A stretch of 39,163 nucleotides of DNA from Schizophyllum amplum (GCA_007026445.1 VDMD01000183.1:1-39163); one strand, 5' to 3'; shown: positions 1 to 10,309, counted from the stretch's first letter. Made by a program: numbers and translations. The notes: generated from the sequence alone by a model not told the origin.

Positions 1-490
1 GGAAGTCGTGGTTGTCTAATGGGATATCTGTGAGACGCACGTCTATGGTCGGTGGCAGGTCCAAATGCGTCGCCGGGAACGAGAAATTGCGCGTGAGGAT
101 ACCTGCAGATGCCGGTCCCGCGCAGAGTGCGATGAGCGAGGTCGCATCGTCGAGGGTACTCTCTGGGACGTTTTCCAAGCAGCTGAGATATGCAACAAGC
201 GCGCTGAGCCAGCGCAGGGAGTAGGCACGTTCGTACGCATCTCCGCGGAGCTCGTCTGCGGCCTCGACGTCGTCGGATAAGGAGATATTTGAGGTAAGCT
301 TGACTGAGCTCTCGTCCAACACGGGCTCTCGTATACGAGAAGAGCCTCTGACGTGAGGATTGTAGATCTTGCGCAGGTAAGAGATGCAAGCAGACAGCTC
401 CAAGATGGATTGCCGGGGGATGCTTCCTATGGCGGGCAGTCGGATGGATGGTGCCGCTAGTTGGGCGGGATTTTGTATCTGGATGACCAT
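1..490 (-). CDS. Methyltransferase-like protein, N-terminal part (runs off left edge)
   Basis: An open frame runs without a stop from an ATG at 490-488 to the window edge, giving 163 codons in one exon. It starts MVIQIQNPAQLAAPSI and contains a helical stretch (DEAADEL-like, YERAYSLRWLSALVAYL, about residues 73-98). It ends with RLTDIPLDNHDF. That last motif resembles the segment just before the SAM-binding core in fungal Methyltransf_16 (lysine methyltransferase-like, METTL21/22/FAM86 type) proteins, where it is followed by a conserved TWG motif that would lie outside the window. The catalytic core is therefore not visible and the family call is inference. No intron is needed. Codon use is GC-rich like the neighbouring genes. 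The substrate cannot be guessed. Confidence 0.6.
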   Translation of the reverse strand, partial: MVIQIQNPAQLAAPSIRLPAIGSIPRQSILELSACISYLRKIYNPHVRGSSRIREPVLDESSVKLTSNISLSDDVEAADELRGDAYERAYSLRWLSALVAYLSCLENVPESTLDDATSLIALCAGPASAGILTRNFSFPATHLDLPPTIDVRLTDIPLDNHDF

Positions 491-766
491 GAAGGAGGGG
501 CAGGATGAGTGGATGCAAGACAAGCGAGGCGCTGGCTGGAAAGAGTGCAGTTTGAAAAGAAGCAGGCAACGTGATCCGTGAGAATAAAAACTTGCCTGAG
601 AATCGGCAAAATCCGAAGTTCAACTTGGTGGCGTTTCTTCTGCCGTGAGATTACTTATACCTTTTGCATGACTTATACCTTGTAAAATTACTCTTCGTCA
701 CGCAAGAGATATGGTGACCTCAATCTCGGGGCTACAGGCATTAAGGAACGGCACGGGTAAACCGTG
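491..766. other. Intergenic stretch upstream of the methyltransferase-like gene
   Basis: No gene is seen. This should hold the promoter of the minus-strand gene starting at 490. It contains a small AT-richer patch with a repeated ACTTATACCTT (about 651-682). No clear TATA box was recognised. Confidence 0.4.
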
Positions 767-1257
767 TACAGTCGAAACTCTCATAATGGATAGCGTCTGA
801 GCCGCCGAAAACTTATTCATTATGAGAGATTATTCATTCCCGCATTGTCACAACCCGTGACAGGTTGCCCGTGCGCGTGACAATACGCTACGAAATGTAA
901 CGCTGTGAGTCATGCCATTGTTCTCAAATTTCACTGTCGGCCCGGTCACCAATCGCCGACAAGACCCCTTTCGATGTATCACTGGGTCACCCAAAGCATC
1001 AGACAATGGATCTTCATTGTGAAGGGAGCTGTATAGTATCATCACTGACCTCGACAGAGTATGCAGTGATGGCACAATCCCTGCCAAATGTGCCCGTCGA
1101 AATGAATATTGCTTCTACAGGCCTATCCATTATTCATTATTCATGAATCGCCAATTTCCCCGCATACAAGAGGGGGTGCCGCTCGTTTTCGCCCAGATCC
1201 TATCCATTATGAGAAATATACATTTTGACAGTATCCATTACGAGAGTTTCGACTGTA
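767..1257. mobile_element. Tc1/mariner-like MITE with TA target duplication
   Basis: Two 26-base terminal inverted repeats, 767-792 and 1232-1257, match at 25 of 26 positions; the outer part reads TACAGTCGAAACTCTC. The outermost TA on each side fits the TA target duplication of Tc1/mariner and pogo elements, whose ends commonly begin CAGT. The body is about 487 bases and has no long open frame, so it would be non-autonomous. Inside there are degenerate sub-terminal copies of the end motif: TATTCATTATGAGAG near 814, TATCCATTATTCATT near 1124 and TATCCATTATGAGA at 1201. The repeats and the TA are seen directly; the superfamily is inferred from them. Confidence 0.8.
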
Positions 1258-2315
1258 TGTCCAAAACGAGAACCGTACCCGCACCGCCTGCTACCGTACC
1301 CGTCATACATGCGCACGTGGGCAGTTGCGGTCTCACCCGCGGTTTTTGTGGCACACCGCGGTACGAATACCGTGGTTAAACTGTGCAGTAATACCGCTAG
1401 AGGTATCGTTTTTCCCCGTCTATTCAAGCCTTTTGGGACATATTCAGTGATATAAGCATACCTATGCTCTGTAAAGGGTACAAGATGTTTTGTCTAATGT
1501 CTCACGAAGGTTGCTGGCTTCACAGAACGTCGGCCACGACACGCGAGGGGAACGTGTGAACCAAAACGGCAAATGCCGAGAGCCACCTCGACCACAACAC
1601 CTGTATATGACAAGCACCTGCTCCTCCTGGGTGGTAATTGGGAGTTTATATAGACTTTTCATATATGTATAGCCTGTTCTCTTTCTTTTTGCATCTCTAA
1701 GCTAAGGCAGAACGTGCATTTTACGGCCATTGACCAAAAACCGCGGTAACCGGGCGCGGTATAGGCGGTTCGACGCGGTTTGCCATCTTCCACTACCGTA
1801 CCCGCACCGTGAAGAACCGCCACCCATACCCGCGCGGTACACCGCAACCCGCGCCTTTCCTTAACAGGCATGCATGTATCCTGCCTTGACCCTTGGCAAT
1901 TGCAATCCTCAGCCACAACGATCTGATAACTGATGGACGTTCAGAAACAGGCTGAAACAGGGCTCCTCCACCCTGAAGTCAGTATAGAATCACAGGAAGC
2001 GCCTCCATCGCACACCTGGCACCGGAGATGCCTTTTGTATCTGAATCTTCTATACGAAGAGCATGCTCTCTACACTCGGAGCTTAGGTACAGGCGGACAT
2101 GAGAGGATCTGATGCAGATATATCGCGACACGCACCATCGTTTCGCCCAGGTAGCTTTGAAAGGCCACCTGGCGCTCCTTCTCACGGAGGCGCCGCCGTG
2201 GCAGCAGACGTGACGAAGCTCTCACAGTAGGCTTCGCCATAGAGCAAGTAAGATGGCAACGATAGTCTTACACGGATGATGGCACTTGATGCGCTCAGCA
2301 GTTGACTTGGAAAAT
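1258..2315. repeat. Repeat-like non-coding stretch with two CGGT-rich blocks
   Basis: Two GC-rich blocks, about 1268-1385 and 1738-1855, share the direct repeat ACCGTACCCGCACCG (1271-1285 and 1796-1810) and many CGCGGT/ACCGCG words. Dense short motifs like this are typical of sub-terminal regions of hAT-type or other DNA transposon remnants, but no matching ends or target duplication could be placed. The rest (1400-1735 and 1860-2315) holds no convincing gene; the right part would be the 3' side of the small gene ending at 2316. Confidence 0.35.
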
Positions 2316-2975
2316 TCAACTGGCTGCCGCTCCTCGTAGGTTCATCATCGACGGCGTCGGAGAGATTCTGGGAAGAGTCTCGGTCAATACACCGTACGAC
2401 GAAAGCGTTAAACTTACTGAAGGTATCGTTCGTAGTCCCCGGATGGTGGTCGATCTCGCGCTGTAGAAATAAAGAACTTGAGAGTCCCAGTCGCGTCCCC
2501 GTGCCGTTCGCAAAGCTCGAACAACGTGTCGTCCGACAACGCCTCGCTGTGCGCAAAAGCGCCAATCTCTGACTGGTATATCTTGAAGCGTATCCGCTGT
2601 GCCTCGGGGATGTTTATCTTTGGGGGAAGAGGGCATCAGCTTTCAGAGACAAAGAACGCTCCCATTGGGCCCTGCCTTGGAGTATATACGCTCGCGTATA
2701 TGGGCACCATCTGTCGCGCCTGAGATATCTATGACACGGTACTGCTCAGCATTGCAAGTGACAAAAACACGGAGGACGGCTGGTGGCCTGACCTCGTGTA
2801 AGCTCTCAAATAAAAGATGCGCGTATGCAAAGCACTACTCACATGAATGTGGCCGGTCCAGACGAACATAGAGGCTCAAGCCCGGACGGTACTTATAAGT
2901 ACTCGCACTGCGCTGGCGCGATTGCGAAACAGTGATGCCTCGTTGCCGCTTGAAGCTGTAATCAGGCAGGCGCAT
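2316..2975 (-). CDS. Stand-alone Bck1-type Ras-association-like domain protein (no kinase)
   Basis: Four exons join in phase: 2975-2843, 2779-2676, 2617-2418 and 2367-2316. Together they make 489 bases, or 162 residues plus stop. The core, about residues 45-130, reads VLRVFVTCNAEQYRVID, then IRERIYSKINI, then YQSEIGAFAHSEALSDD, then LFELCERHGDATGTLKFF. This pattern resembles the N-terminal ubiquitin-like/Ras-association module of fungal Bck1/Ste11-type MAP kinase kinase kinases. No kinase domain follows; the frame ends 33 residues later. Intron 2 uses a GC donor (TCCAAG/GCAGGG) with a CTGAT branch site and restores the expected SKINIP junction. The start is the ATG at 2975, and the preceding TTCACAG could also be a splice acceptor, so an upstream exon is possible. 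It may be a truncated paralog or a scaffold-type adaptor. The gene just upstream on the same strand is the Msb1/Mug8 homolog. Confidence 0.6.
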
Positions 2976-3838
2976 CTGTGAAGGCGGCACATGATGTGCG
3001 ATGATGTGCGATATCGGTCACCAGTGCACTCGGCGGGCCGCCGAGAAAGAGCGAAGGTGGACGCCAGTGCGCGAGCACGGGCTCGAAGGCGATTATGCGT
3101 CGCAAGAACATGATGCTTACGGCTGGCAGCGAGCCCACTGTGTAGGCGGGGTCGTTTACGCGGACGTTTTGGGCGAGTGCAGAGTGTCAGCGCCAGCCGT
3201 TGACGGTAGCATCACAGGTCGGATACCTACGAGGCGATAGCAGGTTGATTGAGAAGAACACCAGAAGCTCTTGGATAGCCGTCCGCTTTTCGCATGCAAT
3301 GCTGCCTGCATATGACCAAATGGTTAGCATGAGATGCACGCTTCTTACGCTGGGCTCGCACCTTGCCAAGAAACCCGGGCTGCCAGAACGCGGATACCCA
3401 GCCTGAGTCAATTTTCGCTTCAGAACTTCGGACCAGGGAGATGATCGAGGTAACCTCCAGTAGGCAAGACTGCATATTATGTATGTGACGACATGGACCT
3501 ACAAGGGTCCGAGGAAGGGAGCAAAGGGCGTGAGGTAAACAAGACAAATGAACAAACGACGTCGCAGTAATAGGCGTGATGCTAAGTAGAGAGTGTTATG
3601 ATGGTACGGCATAGCAGCCGAGTGAAGTTACAGAACAATAATCAGTAGAACGCTGGAATCCAAACGTGCCCAGATCAACGTGCAAATTAGTAGACGTACG
3701 AGACCATCATAATAAAGGGTATCAAATGGCTTCAAAACAGGGTGTTAGTGGATCGCGGTAGCATCTGGATGTCGACAATCAATACAAGTCGTCGATAGAC
3801 TGGACACGGCGTACCTGCGCAGCAACAGAGTCGCTAGC
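2976..3838. other. Intergenic stretch between MSB1-like gene and the small domain gene
   Basis: No gene could be confirmed. On the minus strand one frame from about 3411 to 2956 is open except for a single TGA at 3187-3185, with coding-like text (VRVNDPAYTVGSL, FEPVLAHWRPP), but it was not recognised. The part near 3839 must hold the 3' untranslated region of the MSB1-like gene. Confidence 0.35.
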
Positions 3839-6800
3839 TCAGTTGCCAGACTCTTCCGTTTCCTTGTCCTTCGCCGCTTCCACAGCTGCGACGGGTTCGC
3901 TGGTGCTCAAAGCAAGCGTGGGTCCTGGTGTGGAGCCGGACACGACTACGCTCTCGGGCGCGGGTGGCATGTCTGCAGCCTCCTCGGGTACCGCATCATC
4001 GCTGCTTGCGGGGACGTCGATGGAAGGCGTCGCAGGGAGGTCGGAGACGTCAGGTACTGCAGGCGCATTGGCAGGCAGGACGGGCTTGCTCGAGACGATT
4101 GGGACGGAAGGTAAGTCCACCAGATCATCTCCCGCGTCCGGAGACGACTCAGGAATGAGTTGCACGATTGGGGCAGGGATGTTATCGTCAACCTGAACGT
4201 ACGTGGTTAACATCTGTTGCTTGTAACACTGCAGCTACGTACCTGAGTAGATTCGACAACAACCTCATCTTCGGCCGCAACGGCAGGCTCTGATGTACCG
4301 TCGTCCGCGATGACTGGGACCTCAGCGTCTTCAGCTCCGCTTTGCACGGGCATATGGTCAGCGGAAGAAGTAGCATCGACGTCGACATTGACAGCATCAT
4401 CGACATGCTCGTCGTTTGTGATTGAATCCTGCTCGACGATTTCCGGAACCTCATCTGCGGCCTCGGTCGGTGCGACTTCCGAGGAGGGCTGCTCGGTAGG
4501 GGGAGGAAGTGTTGCCTCCGGCTCTGGAGTAGGTTGTGCTTCAGTGTCTTCCGCTTGCGCAGCTTCAGGTTCCACCGACTCCTCGGCGGGGGCAACGTCA
4601 ACGGCAGGTACAGGCTCTTCCAGGTCCTCCGCAGAGGCGGATACCTCCAACGGCTGCGTGGTCACCGGCACCTCGGTCGCGACATCACGGGTCGTTTCCG
4701 GCGCTGGCTCTTCTTCATCGACAACACTCTCCTGAACAGCCTCCCCGGCTTCTTCCTTGAGCTCGGCTTCTTCGACTGGAGTAGCATCGTCTGAAGGAGC
4801 CTCAGCTTCGACTGCAGCCGGTACAACGTCCTCGACAGGAGCTTCGACAGCAGGATCTTCCACATCATGCTCGACGGCGACAGGTTCTTCGGCAGGAGGA
4901 CTGGGCACTTCCTCCTCGACGACAGGCGGGGTCTCAACCGGCTCGTCAGCCACCGCAGACGTCTCCTGCACAGACGGTATGGGCTCCTCTTCCTCCAGGG
5001 GCGCCTCGGATACGTCTTCCGCGGATGCGACATCCACCGCAGGGTCCGCCTCGACTTCTGCAGTGGGGACCTCCTCCTCGATGACAGGAGCCACCGGCTC
5101 TATAGCTTCAGCAACATCGGCCATGATCGGAGTCTCTTCTTCTACTTCAGGCGCCACCTCTTCCGACGCAGTAAGGACCTCATCAGCAGTTGGCGGGACC
5201 TCTTCGACGACAGGAGCCGCCTCCTCGACTGCCGGGCCCTCCTCAACTACGGAGGTCTCCTCAACTGCCGGGGTCTCTTCAACTGCCGGGGTCTCCTCGA
5301 CAAGGGGAGCGACAGCAATCACAGGTTCGGAAGTGACGGCGGGTGCATTAGGCGCGTCGGAGATCTCCGCTGGTGATGTTGAGGGCTCGACGGCCGAAGG
5401 AGAAACCGAGTCTTCCACAGGCACTGCAGGACCGTCCACTATTGACTCGTCAACAGCGGCGGCAGGTTCATGCTCCGGTTCAGCAACGGCCAGGACAGGC
5501 GCATCGTGCGCCGTCGCCGGTTCTGTAGTTGCCTCCGTGGCGAGAATAGGCGCCTCCGTGGGTACATCTGTATATCAGATCAGCAAAGTACACCTGCGCA
5601 TAAGTGCCACACATACCAGCACCGGGTTCGGCAACGTCCCGTACGACCGCCTCTTTGGCGTGTTCAGCTTCTTGTGGTTCCGACGCTACAGCGTCAGCGA
5701 CAGCGACGGCGGCACCTCCAGCGACGGCGCCAGCGGCAACAGCAGTTGCGCCCTGGGCGATCTTGTTGCCCTCCTCGGCATTCTCCTTCTCCGGCGTCAT
5801 GCGTTCCATCTTCTCCGGCGTCATACGCTCAGACTTGGGCAGGACCTCGCTCGACTTGCGGGGGACGTCCTTCGACGCGCGAGGTGTGTCGGAGGACCCG
5901 CGAAGGTCGACCGACTTGCGCTTGATGCCGACGAACTTGAGAGCGCTCTTCTCCTTCTTCTCCTTCGGGTCCTTGGCCTTCCCCTTCGGGTCATTGGCAT
6001 TCTCCTTCTTCTCCTGTTCCTTCTTCTGCTCCTCCTTCAGGTCCTCCTCGCCATCGCTCATGATCTCGCCGAGCTCTCCGATCCTACCGGCCTTGCTGGC
6101 CGACCGCTTCGTAGAACTGCGCTTGAAAAGCGAGAACCGCTTGCGCGACCCCATGTCGCTCGCAAGAGACGGCCTTGGCGAAGCTGTGCGTGCAAGATTA
6201 CCGAGCTCCGCGCTCTCCTCCGTCGTCGGCGCAGGAGGCTCGATCTTCTTGTACGCATGCTCGATGACGACCCACTGGACATTGGGCAGGACATCATCCG
6301 CGCCCGTCTCCTTGAGCCGGCAGAGCACAAAGGACGGCCAGTCCGCGGCTACGGGGTCCGTCAGCCCGTCGGCCCAGAAGTCGATGAATGCCTCGTCGAG
6401 CTTGCGCACGTAGACCTGCGTCGTCTTCGCCGGCGAACGGATGCTAGGTGTCGCAGGTGGAGGCGCCGACGTCGGCGGCGAAGTAGTCGGTGACGCCACC
6501 TTGGACTGCACCGTGAGCTTCGGCACCTTGCGGCGGCCGGGCGCGCGCGGGACGGTCACCTCGACATCTTTGTCGAGGAGGGTGGCCGCGAGCGGCGCAA
6601 TGTCCTTCGTCTCCAAGAAACCAGCGGTAGAGAACTGGGCCCAGTCCAGGGACATCGCGCCCCCATTAGTCGGGAGCGCAACCGAGGCCTGTGCGGGAGA
6701 CGCGGGAGACGCGGGAGCGGTCGTGGGCGCCGTGGAGGGACCGGCAGCGAACGACATAGACGGTGCGCTGATCGGCGACGTGATGGGCGAGGTCGGGGCC

Positions 6801-8246
6801 GTGGAAAGAGAGCCAGATCGGGCAGCCGTGGGCAGCAATAACTTGTACGTCGTCGCGTCTTCGGAATCGTTGTCGGCGGGCACGAGCGCAAATAGGCGGA
6901 TGGTGTCATCTGCGAATATCCGACTGAGGGTGTCTGCGTCTTCGGTGGGCGTGCGCCGAAGCCGCTCCCACAGCGCAACGTGAGCCTCCGAGGCATCGAT
7001 CGGCGGGTCCGCCTTAAGGGCCTCGGCGATGACGCGAAGGGGGTGAAGCTTGCTGGGAACGACGTGGGGCGCGATGTCCGTTTCGATTCGCACATACAGC
7101 GCGTCGTTCAGACGGGTGGAGAAAGGCGGACGGGGGAGTAGGTCAGACTCCGGTTGCCGGGAGTACGGGTAACGCTTGACGAGTTCGGTAAGGCGGCGCG
7201 GCATCTGCTGGCGAAGGGATTCCTCCCTGATACGTGCGAGGAAAAGATGCTCGAGGATGCGGCCCATGCGCTCCCAACGCGCGTAGAACGATGCGAAGTC
7301 GTCGCCTTCCGAGGCACGCTGCGTCGTGAGCAGCCACAGGCCGATGAACTTTGAGAGCTTGCTGCCGGATATGCCGTTCGCCTCTGAGTGCGCCGCGATC
7401 GAAGAGATGACGTCGAGTATGGTCATGAGCAGCTCCCGATGCGCGTCGGGAAGCAGGGGAGTCAGGATGTCCTGGAACGCCTTAGGGGAGTAGTCCCCCT
7501 CCCGCTCCCCGGTGACGAACTTGCTGTACCACGCGCTCTCCTTGCCAAAGTCGGGCGCAGCGCCGTCAAGCTGCAGATGACGCAGACCCCACCGCAGGAC
7601 GGCCGCGACATCGTGTGGGGAGCGGACATAGCCGACCTCGGACTCGAAAGACGCGGCGGCCGGCGTGGGTGAAAGGGTCAAGGAGTGGATGAAGAGCGAG
7701 ATTAGCCTCCGCTGGTCTTCGGGGGAGGACGAGTGCCAGTGCGGGTGCATGACGCCGAGCGTCTCGAGGCCTAAAACGCGTGTTCAGACGCGGGTAACAG
7801 TGTGGAAACGAACGCGACGTACCGTGCGCGATGATGGACTGCGAGCACGCGCGAAGCAGAATGAGTGCCTCGGGCGGGGACAGGCGCCGCTCGTTGATGA
7901 CCGACTGGGGAACAAGACTATATGCACCGGGGTCCGCTTCGAACACCGTGCCCAGTTCGCGCGGGCCCGCCTCTTCCTTGGCGCCACTGGGAAGGTTGAG
8001 CGTGAGGCGGTAGTTGCCCTGTGCGGCTGTCAGTCTTTGCACTCAGTCCAAAGCGCGCATACGCACGCTCTTCCCGTTCTCCGCCTTCTTGCTGCTCTCC
8101 GGAAAGTTCTCCACGGACGGGCTCACGGTGGGGGACACCCGCTCGAACTTGCCGTCCAGCAACGACGATCGGGACTGGCGAGCCTGCGAACGCGCGTCCT
8201 TCTCGTCCTTCTTCCGTCCAAATGCCTTGTGCAGGATGGAGCGCAT
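3839..8246 (-). CDS. Msb1/Mug8-family morphogenesis protein
   Basis: Five exons join in phase: 8246-8067, 8018-7823, 7770-5617, 5567-4243 and 4192-3839. They make 4209 bases, or 1402 residues. The start MRSILHKAFGRKK is the first ATG in frame. Exons 2-3 carry the family's helical core, about residues 60-650 (LSPPEALILLRACSQSII, LETLGVMHPHW, LRWGLRHLQL, SGSKLSKFIGLWLL, VYVRKLDEAFIDFWADGL). A lysine/glutamate-rich charged stretch follows near 690-740. From about residue 840 to the end the chain is low-complexity E/P/V/A, including near-identical VEETPA units at about 5225-5300. In yeast, Msb1 works in polarity and Rho1/Cdc42 signalling; the same role here is inference. Intron 1 is only 48 bases, divisible by three, and contains an in-frame TGA, so retention would truncate the protein at 63 residues. 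Confidence 0.85.
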
Positions 8247-8848
8247 GCCGGGCGATTCGTGGCAGAAGGTTATGCGCCGGTCAAGTCGTCGTGAGGGAAA
8301 ATCGAACAATCACTCGTACAATCGCTTGAAGTCCGCTGGGTGTCGCAAGGCAGGGCCCTTGTGGCCAACGTGAGTAGGAATCTTGTGAAGGAGGCGCCCG
8401 TGGTAGAATCTGGATGAGGGAAGCGGTCAAGTCAAGGAATGTCAAAATGCGAAAGACGAACAATCGCTATGTTTTTCCCACGCCATAGCACCCTTCCTCT
8501 ATCTTTGTCTTCAAGAGACTTGACTCGAACTAGGCGGATGTAAGGCGATGTCAGTTGGTGCATTGGACGAAGTAGAAGTGTACACGAATAATGGACATGC
8601 GCGACGAACGTACACTGATTAAGGACAGGCGTACATATTGTTTGTCCGGGTACTAACATAGTACTCTAATTACTGCAACACAACAAGACAGCATGGGAAT
8701 AATTATGGTGAAGCAGGCATGTAAGATATACAGGAAGGAAAGAGGGGAGCTAATATAGTAGTGCAGGTAAGGGGTAACAGTGAGTATAGACGAAGAAAGC
8801 AACCGGGACGTGAAGAAGGAGCTGCGCACTTCACTCATCGGCGCGTAC
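8247..8848. other. Intergenic stretch: 5' region of MSB1-like gene and 3' region of repeat protein gene
   Basis: Both flanking genes are on the minus strand, so this holds the 3' end of the upstream gene and the promoter of the MSB1-like gene. No further gene, TATA box or strong repeat was recognised. Confidence 0.4.
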
Positions 8849-10309
8849 TCACTCCTCGTCATCACTCTCGATGATCACATCCAGTCGCGCCGGCGTCCGC
8901 GACCACTGCGGCACATGCGCGTCTGGGGCGCACCAGAGCGCAGGGAGCGAGACGGACCACGTCGGCGGAAGGTCGTCGAAGGCGGACCAAGCGGGTGGCT
9001 TCTCGTCCAGGTCGTCCAGCAGATCCGTATTCGAGCGCGTCGCAAGTGACACGACATTGTCGTGGCGGATGCCGAGGGCGGTGGTCGGGCGCGCGGGCAA
9101 AGCGTCGCGGTCCAGGGCTTGGTGCGCCTCTGTCCCCAGCTCGTCGAAACCCCCTCGCAACTCGTCGACACCCTCTCGCGACTCGCTGACATCAGTTCCC
9201 AATCCGTCGCTGTCCGACGCCAGCTCGTTGTTGGACGACACCCGCTGGTCAATCCACCACGCCCGCTCGCTGGTGTGCCTCTCCAGCTGATCAATGCTCC
9301 TGGACCTGTCGTCGGTCTTCCTTGTTCGCTCATCCAGCTCGCTGGGCTGTCCGTCCCACTCACCGACCCTCCCTGCCGTCTTGTCCACATTCGACGCGCG
9401 TCGGCAACCCGGCGTGAAGCTGAGCCCCCGCGAGGCACCCGGCGTGAAGCTAAGCTCCCGCGAGCCACCCGGCGTGAAACCGAGCTCCCGCGAGCCACCG
9501 AGCGCGAAGCCGAGCTCCCGCGAGCCACTGGGCGGGAAGACAAGGTCCTGCGGAACACCCTCGCCGAGCGTGTGGCGCAACCGGTCGAACTTCCGCCGGC
9601 GAAGCGCGCTGGCAGACATCCCCCTACTGGCAGACGTCCCTCTGCTGGCAGACGCGGTCCCTCTGCTGCCAAATGCGGTCCCTCTGTTGGCAGACGCGGT
9701 CCCCCCGCTGGCAGACGCGGTGCCCCCGCTGGAAGACGTCCTCCCACTGGCAGACCTCCCCCCGCTGGCAGACGTACCCCCGCGGGCAGCGTTTTCCTTC
9801 CCCGCATGACCGGCCGGGACGAGCGTGTATGCGTTTCCGCGCGATGGGGGACATACAGAGCATAAGCATGCTGACGGTGATCCGGCAGGAGGCAGCGCCA
9901 GACGAAGGACAGGCGCCAAAGAGCTATCCCCCAGGGGTGATGAGCACCGATGCGCGCTCGAGGAGGACGTGCTACGCCGGTGCGACATCGGCGTGTTCCG
10001 CTTGAGCGAGATCGGCGACGCGGGGCGGCTGATGGAGAAGACGGGGACATGGCAGGCTTGCGCATGCTGTTGCTGCGCAGCTGGGGGCACTGCTAGAGAT
10101 CCAGGTGAGCAAATATCGAACAATTCGACGATGGGAGACATACGGGTCTCGGCGTCGAGCAGCCGCGGCGCAACGCCGAGGATGCGCCCCAGCTTCTTTG
10201 TTGTACGCAACAGCTGCGCGCGCTGGCTCGCAGTGAGCACGTTGCTCGTCGGCGGGGGTGCCGGGAACACGACTGTGAAGGCGGGTGTGGACGCCATCTC
10301 AAGGGACAT
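8849..10309 (-). CDS. Repeat-rich hypothetical protein with a conserved N-terminal helix
   Basis: A single exon gives 486 residues. Residues about 25-52 (LTASQRAQLLRTTKKLGRIL) form a basic amphipathic helix, the most conserved-looking part; I recall similar starts in uncharacterised basidiomycete proteins but cannot name a family. The middle is Ser/Gly/Ala-rich and built of tandem repeats: a 7-residue unit GGTASAS (21-base DNA unit, about 9600-9790) and a 10-residue unit GSRELGFTPG (30-base unit, about 9408-9540). The C-terminal half is polar and acidic and ends IIESDDEE. The second ATG at 10297 (MASTPAF) could also be the start. No signal peptide or membrane segment is seen. It is probably intrinsically disordered, function unknown. 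Repeat-number variation between strains is likely. Confidence 0.65.
   Translation of the reverse strand: MSLEMASTPAFTVVFPAPPPTSNVLTASQRAQLLRTTKKLGRILGVAPRLLDAETRMSPIVELFDICSPGSLAVPPAAQQQHAQACHVPVFSISRPASPISLKRNTPMSHRRSTSSSSAHRCSSPLGDSSLAPVLRLALPPAGSPSACLCSVCPPSRGNAYTLVPAGHAGKENAARGGTSASGGRSASGRTSSSGGTASASGGTASANRGTAFGSRGTASASRGTSASRGMSASALRRRKFDRLRHTLGEGVPQDLVFPPSGSRELGFALGGSRELGFTPGGSRELSFTPGASRGLSFTPGCRRASNVDKTAGRVGEWDGQPSELDERTRKTDDRSRSIDQLERHTSERAWWIDQRVSSNNELASDSDGLGTDVSESREGVDELRGGFDELGTEAHQALDRDALPARPTTALGIRHDNVVSLATRSNTDLLDDLDEKPPAWSAFDDLPPTWSVSLPALWCAPDAHVPQWSRTPARLDVIIESDDEE
9408..9540. repeat. In-frame 30-bp coding minisatellite
   Basis: Four to five tandem copies of a 30-base unit, with core GGCGTGAAGC..GAGCTCCCGCGAG on the plus strand, encode GSRELxFTPG on the minus strand within the repeat-rich hypothetical protein. 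Copies differ by a few substitutions, and every unit keeps the frame. Confidence 0.8.
9600..9790. repeat. In-frame 21-bp coding minisatellite
   Basis: About nine degenerate copies of a 21-base unit containing CTGGCAGACGCGGTCCC encode G-G/R-T-A-S-A-S heptapeptides on the minus strand in the repeat-rich hypothetical protein. Confidence 0.75.

Noticed and set aside
4757..6493. 578-codon plus-strand open frame, Ser/Thr/Gly-rich
   Set aside because: It lies exactly opposite the acidic low-complexity part of the Msb1-like gene; Ser/Ala/Thr-rich text is the mirror of GAA/GAG/CCT-rich coding. The minus strand has consistent splice phases and a recognised family.
9062..9865. 267-codon plus-strand frame rich in GRRPPAGRR
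   Set aside because: It is the antisense of the two coding minisatellites of the minus-strand repeat protein; no other support.
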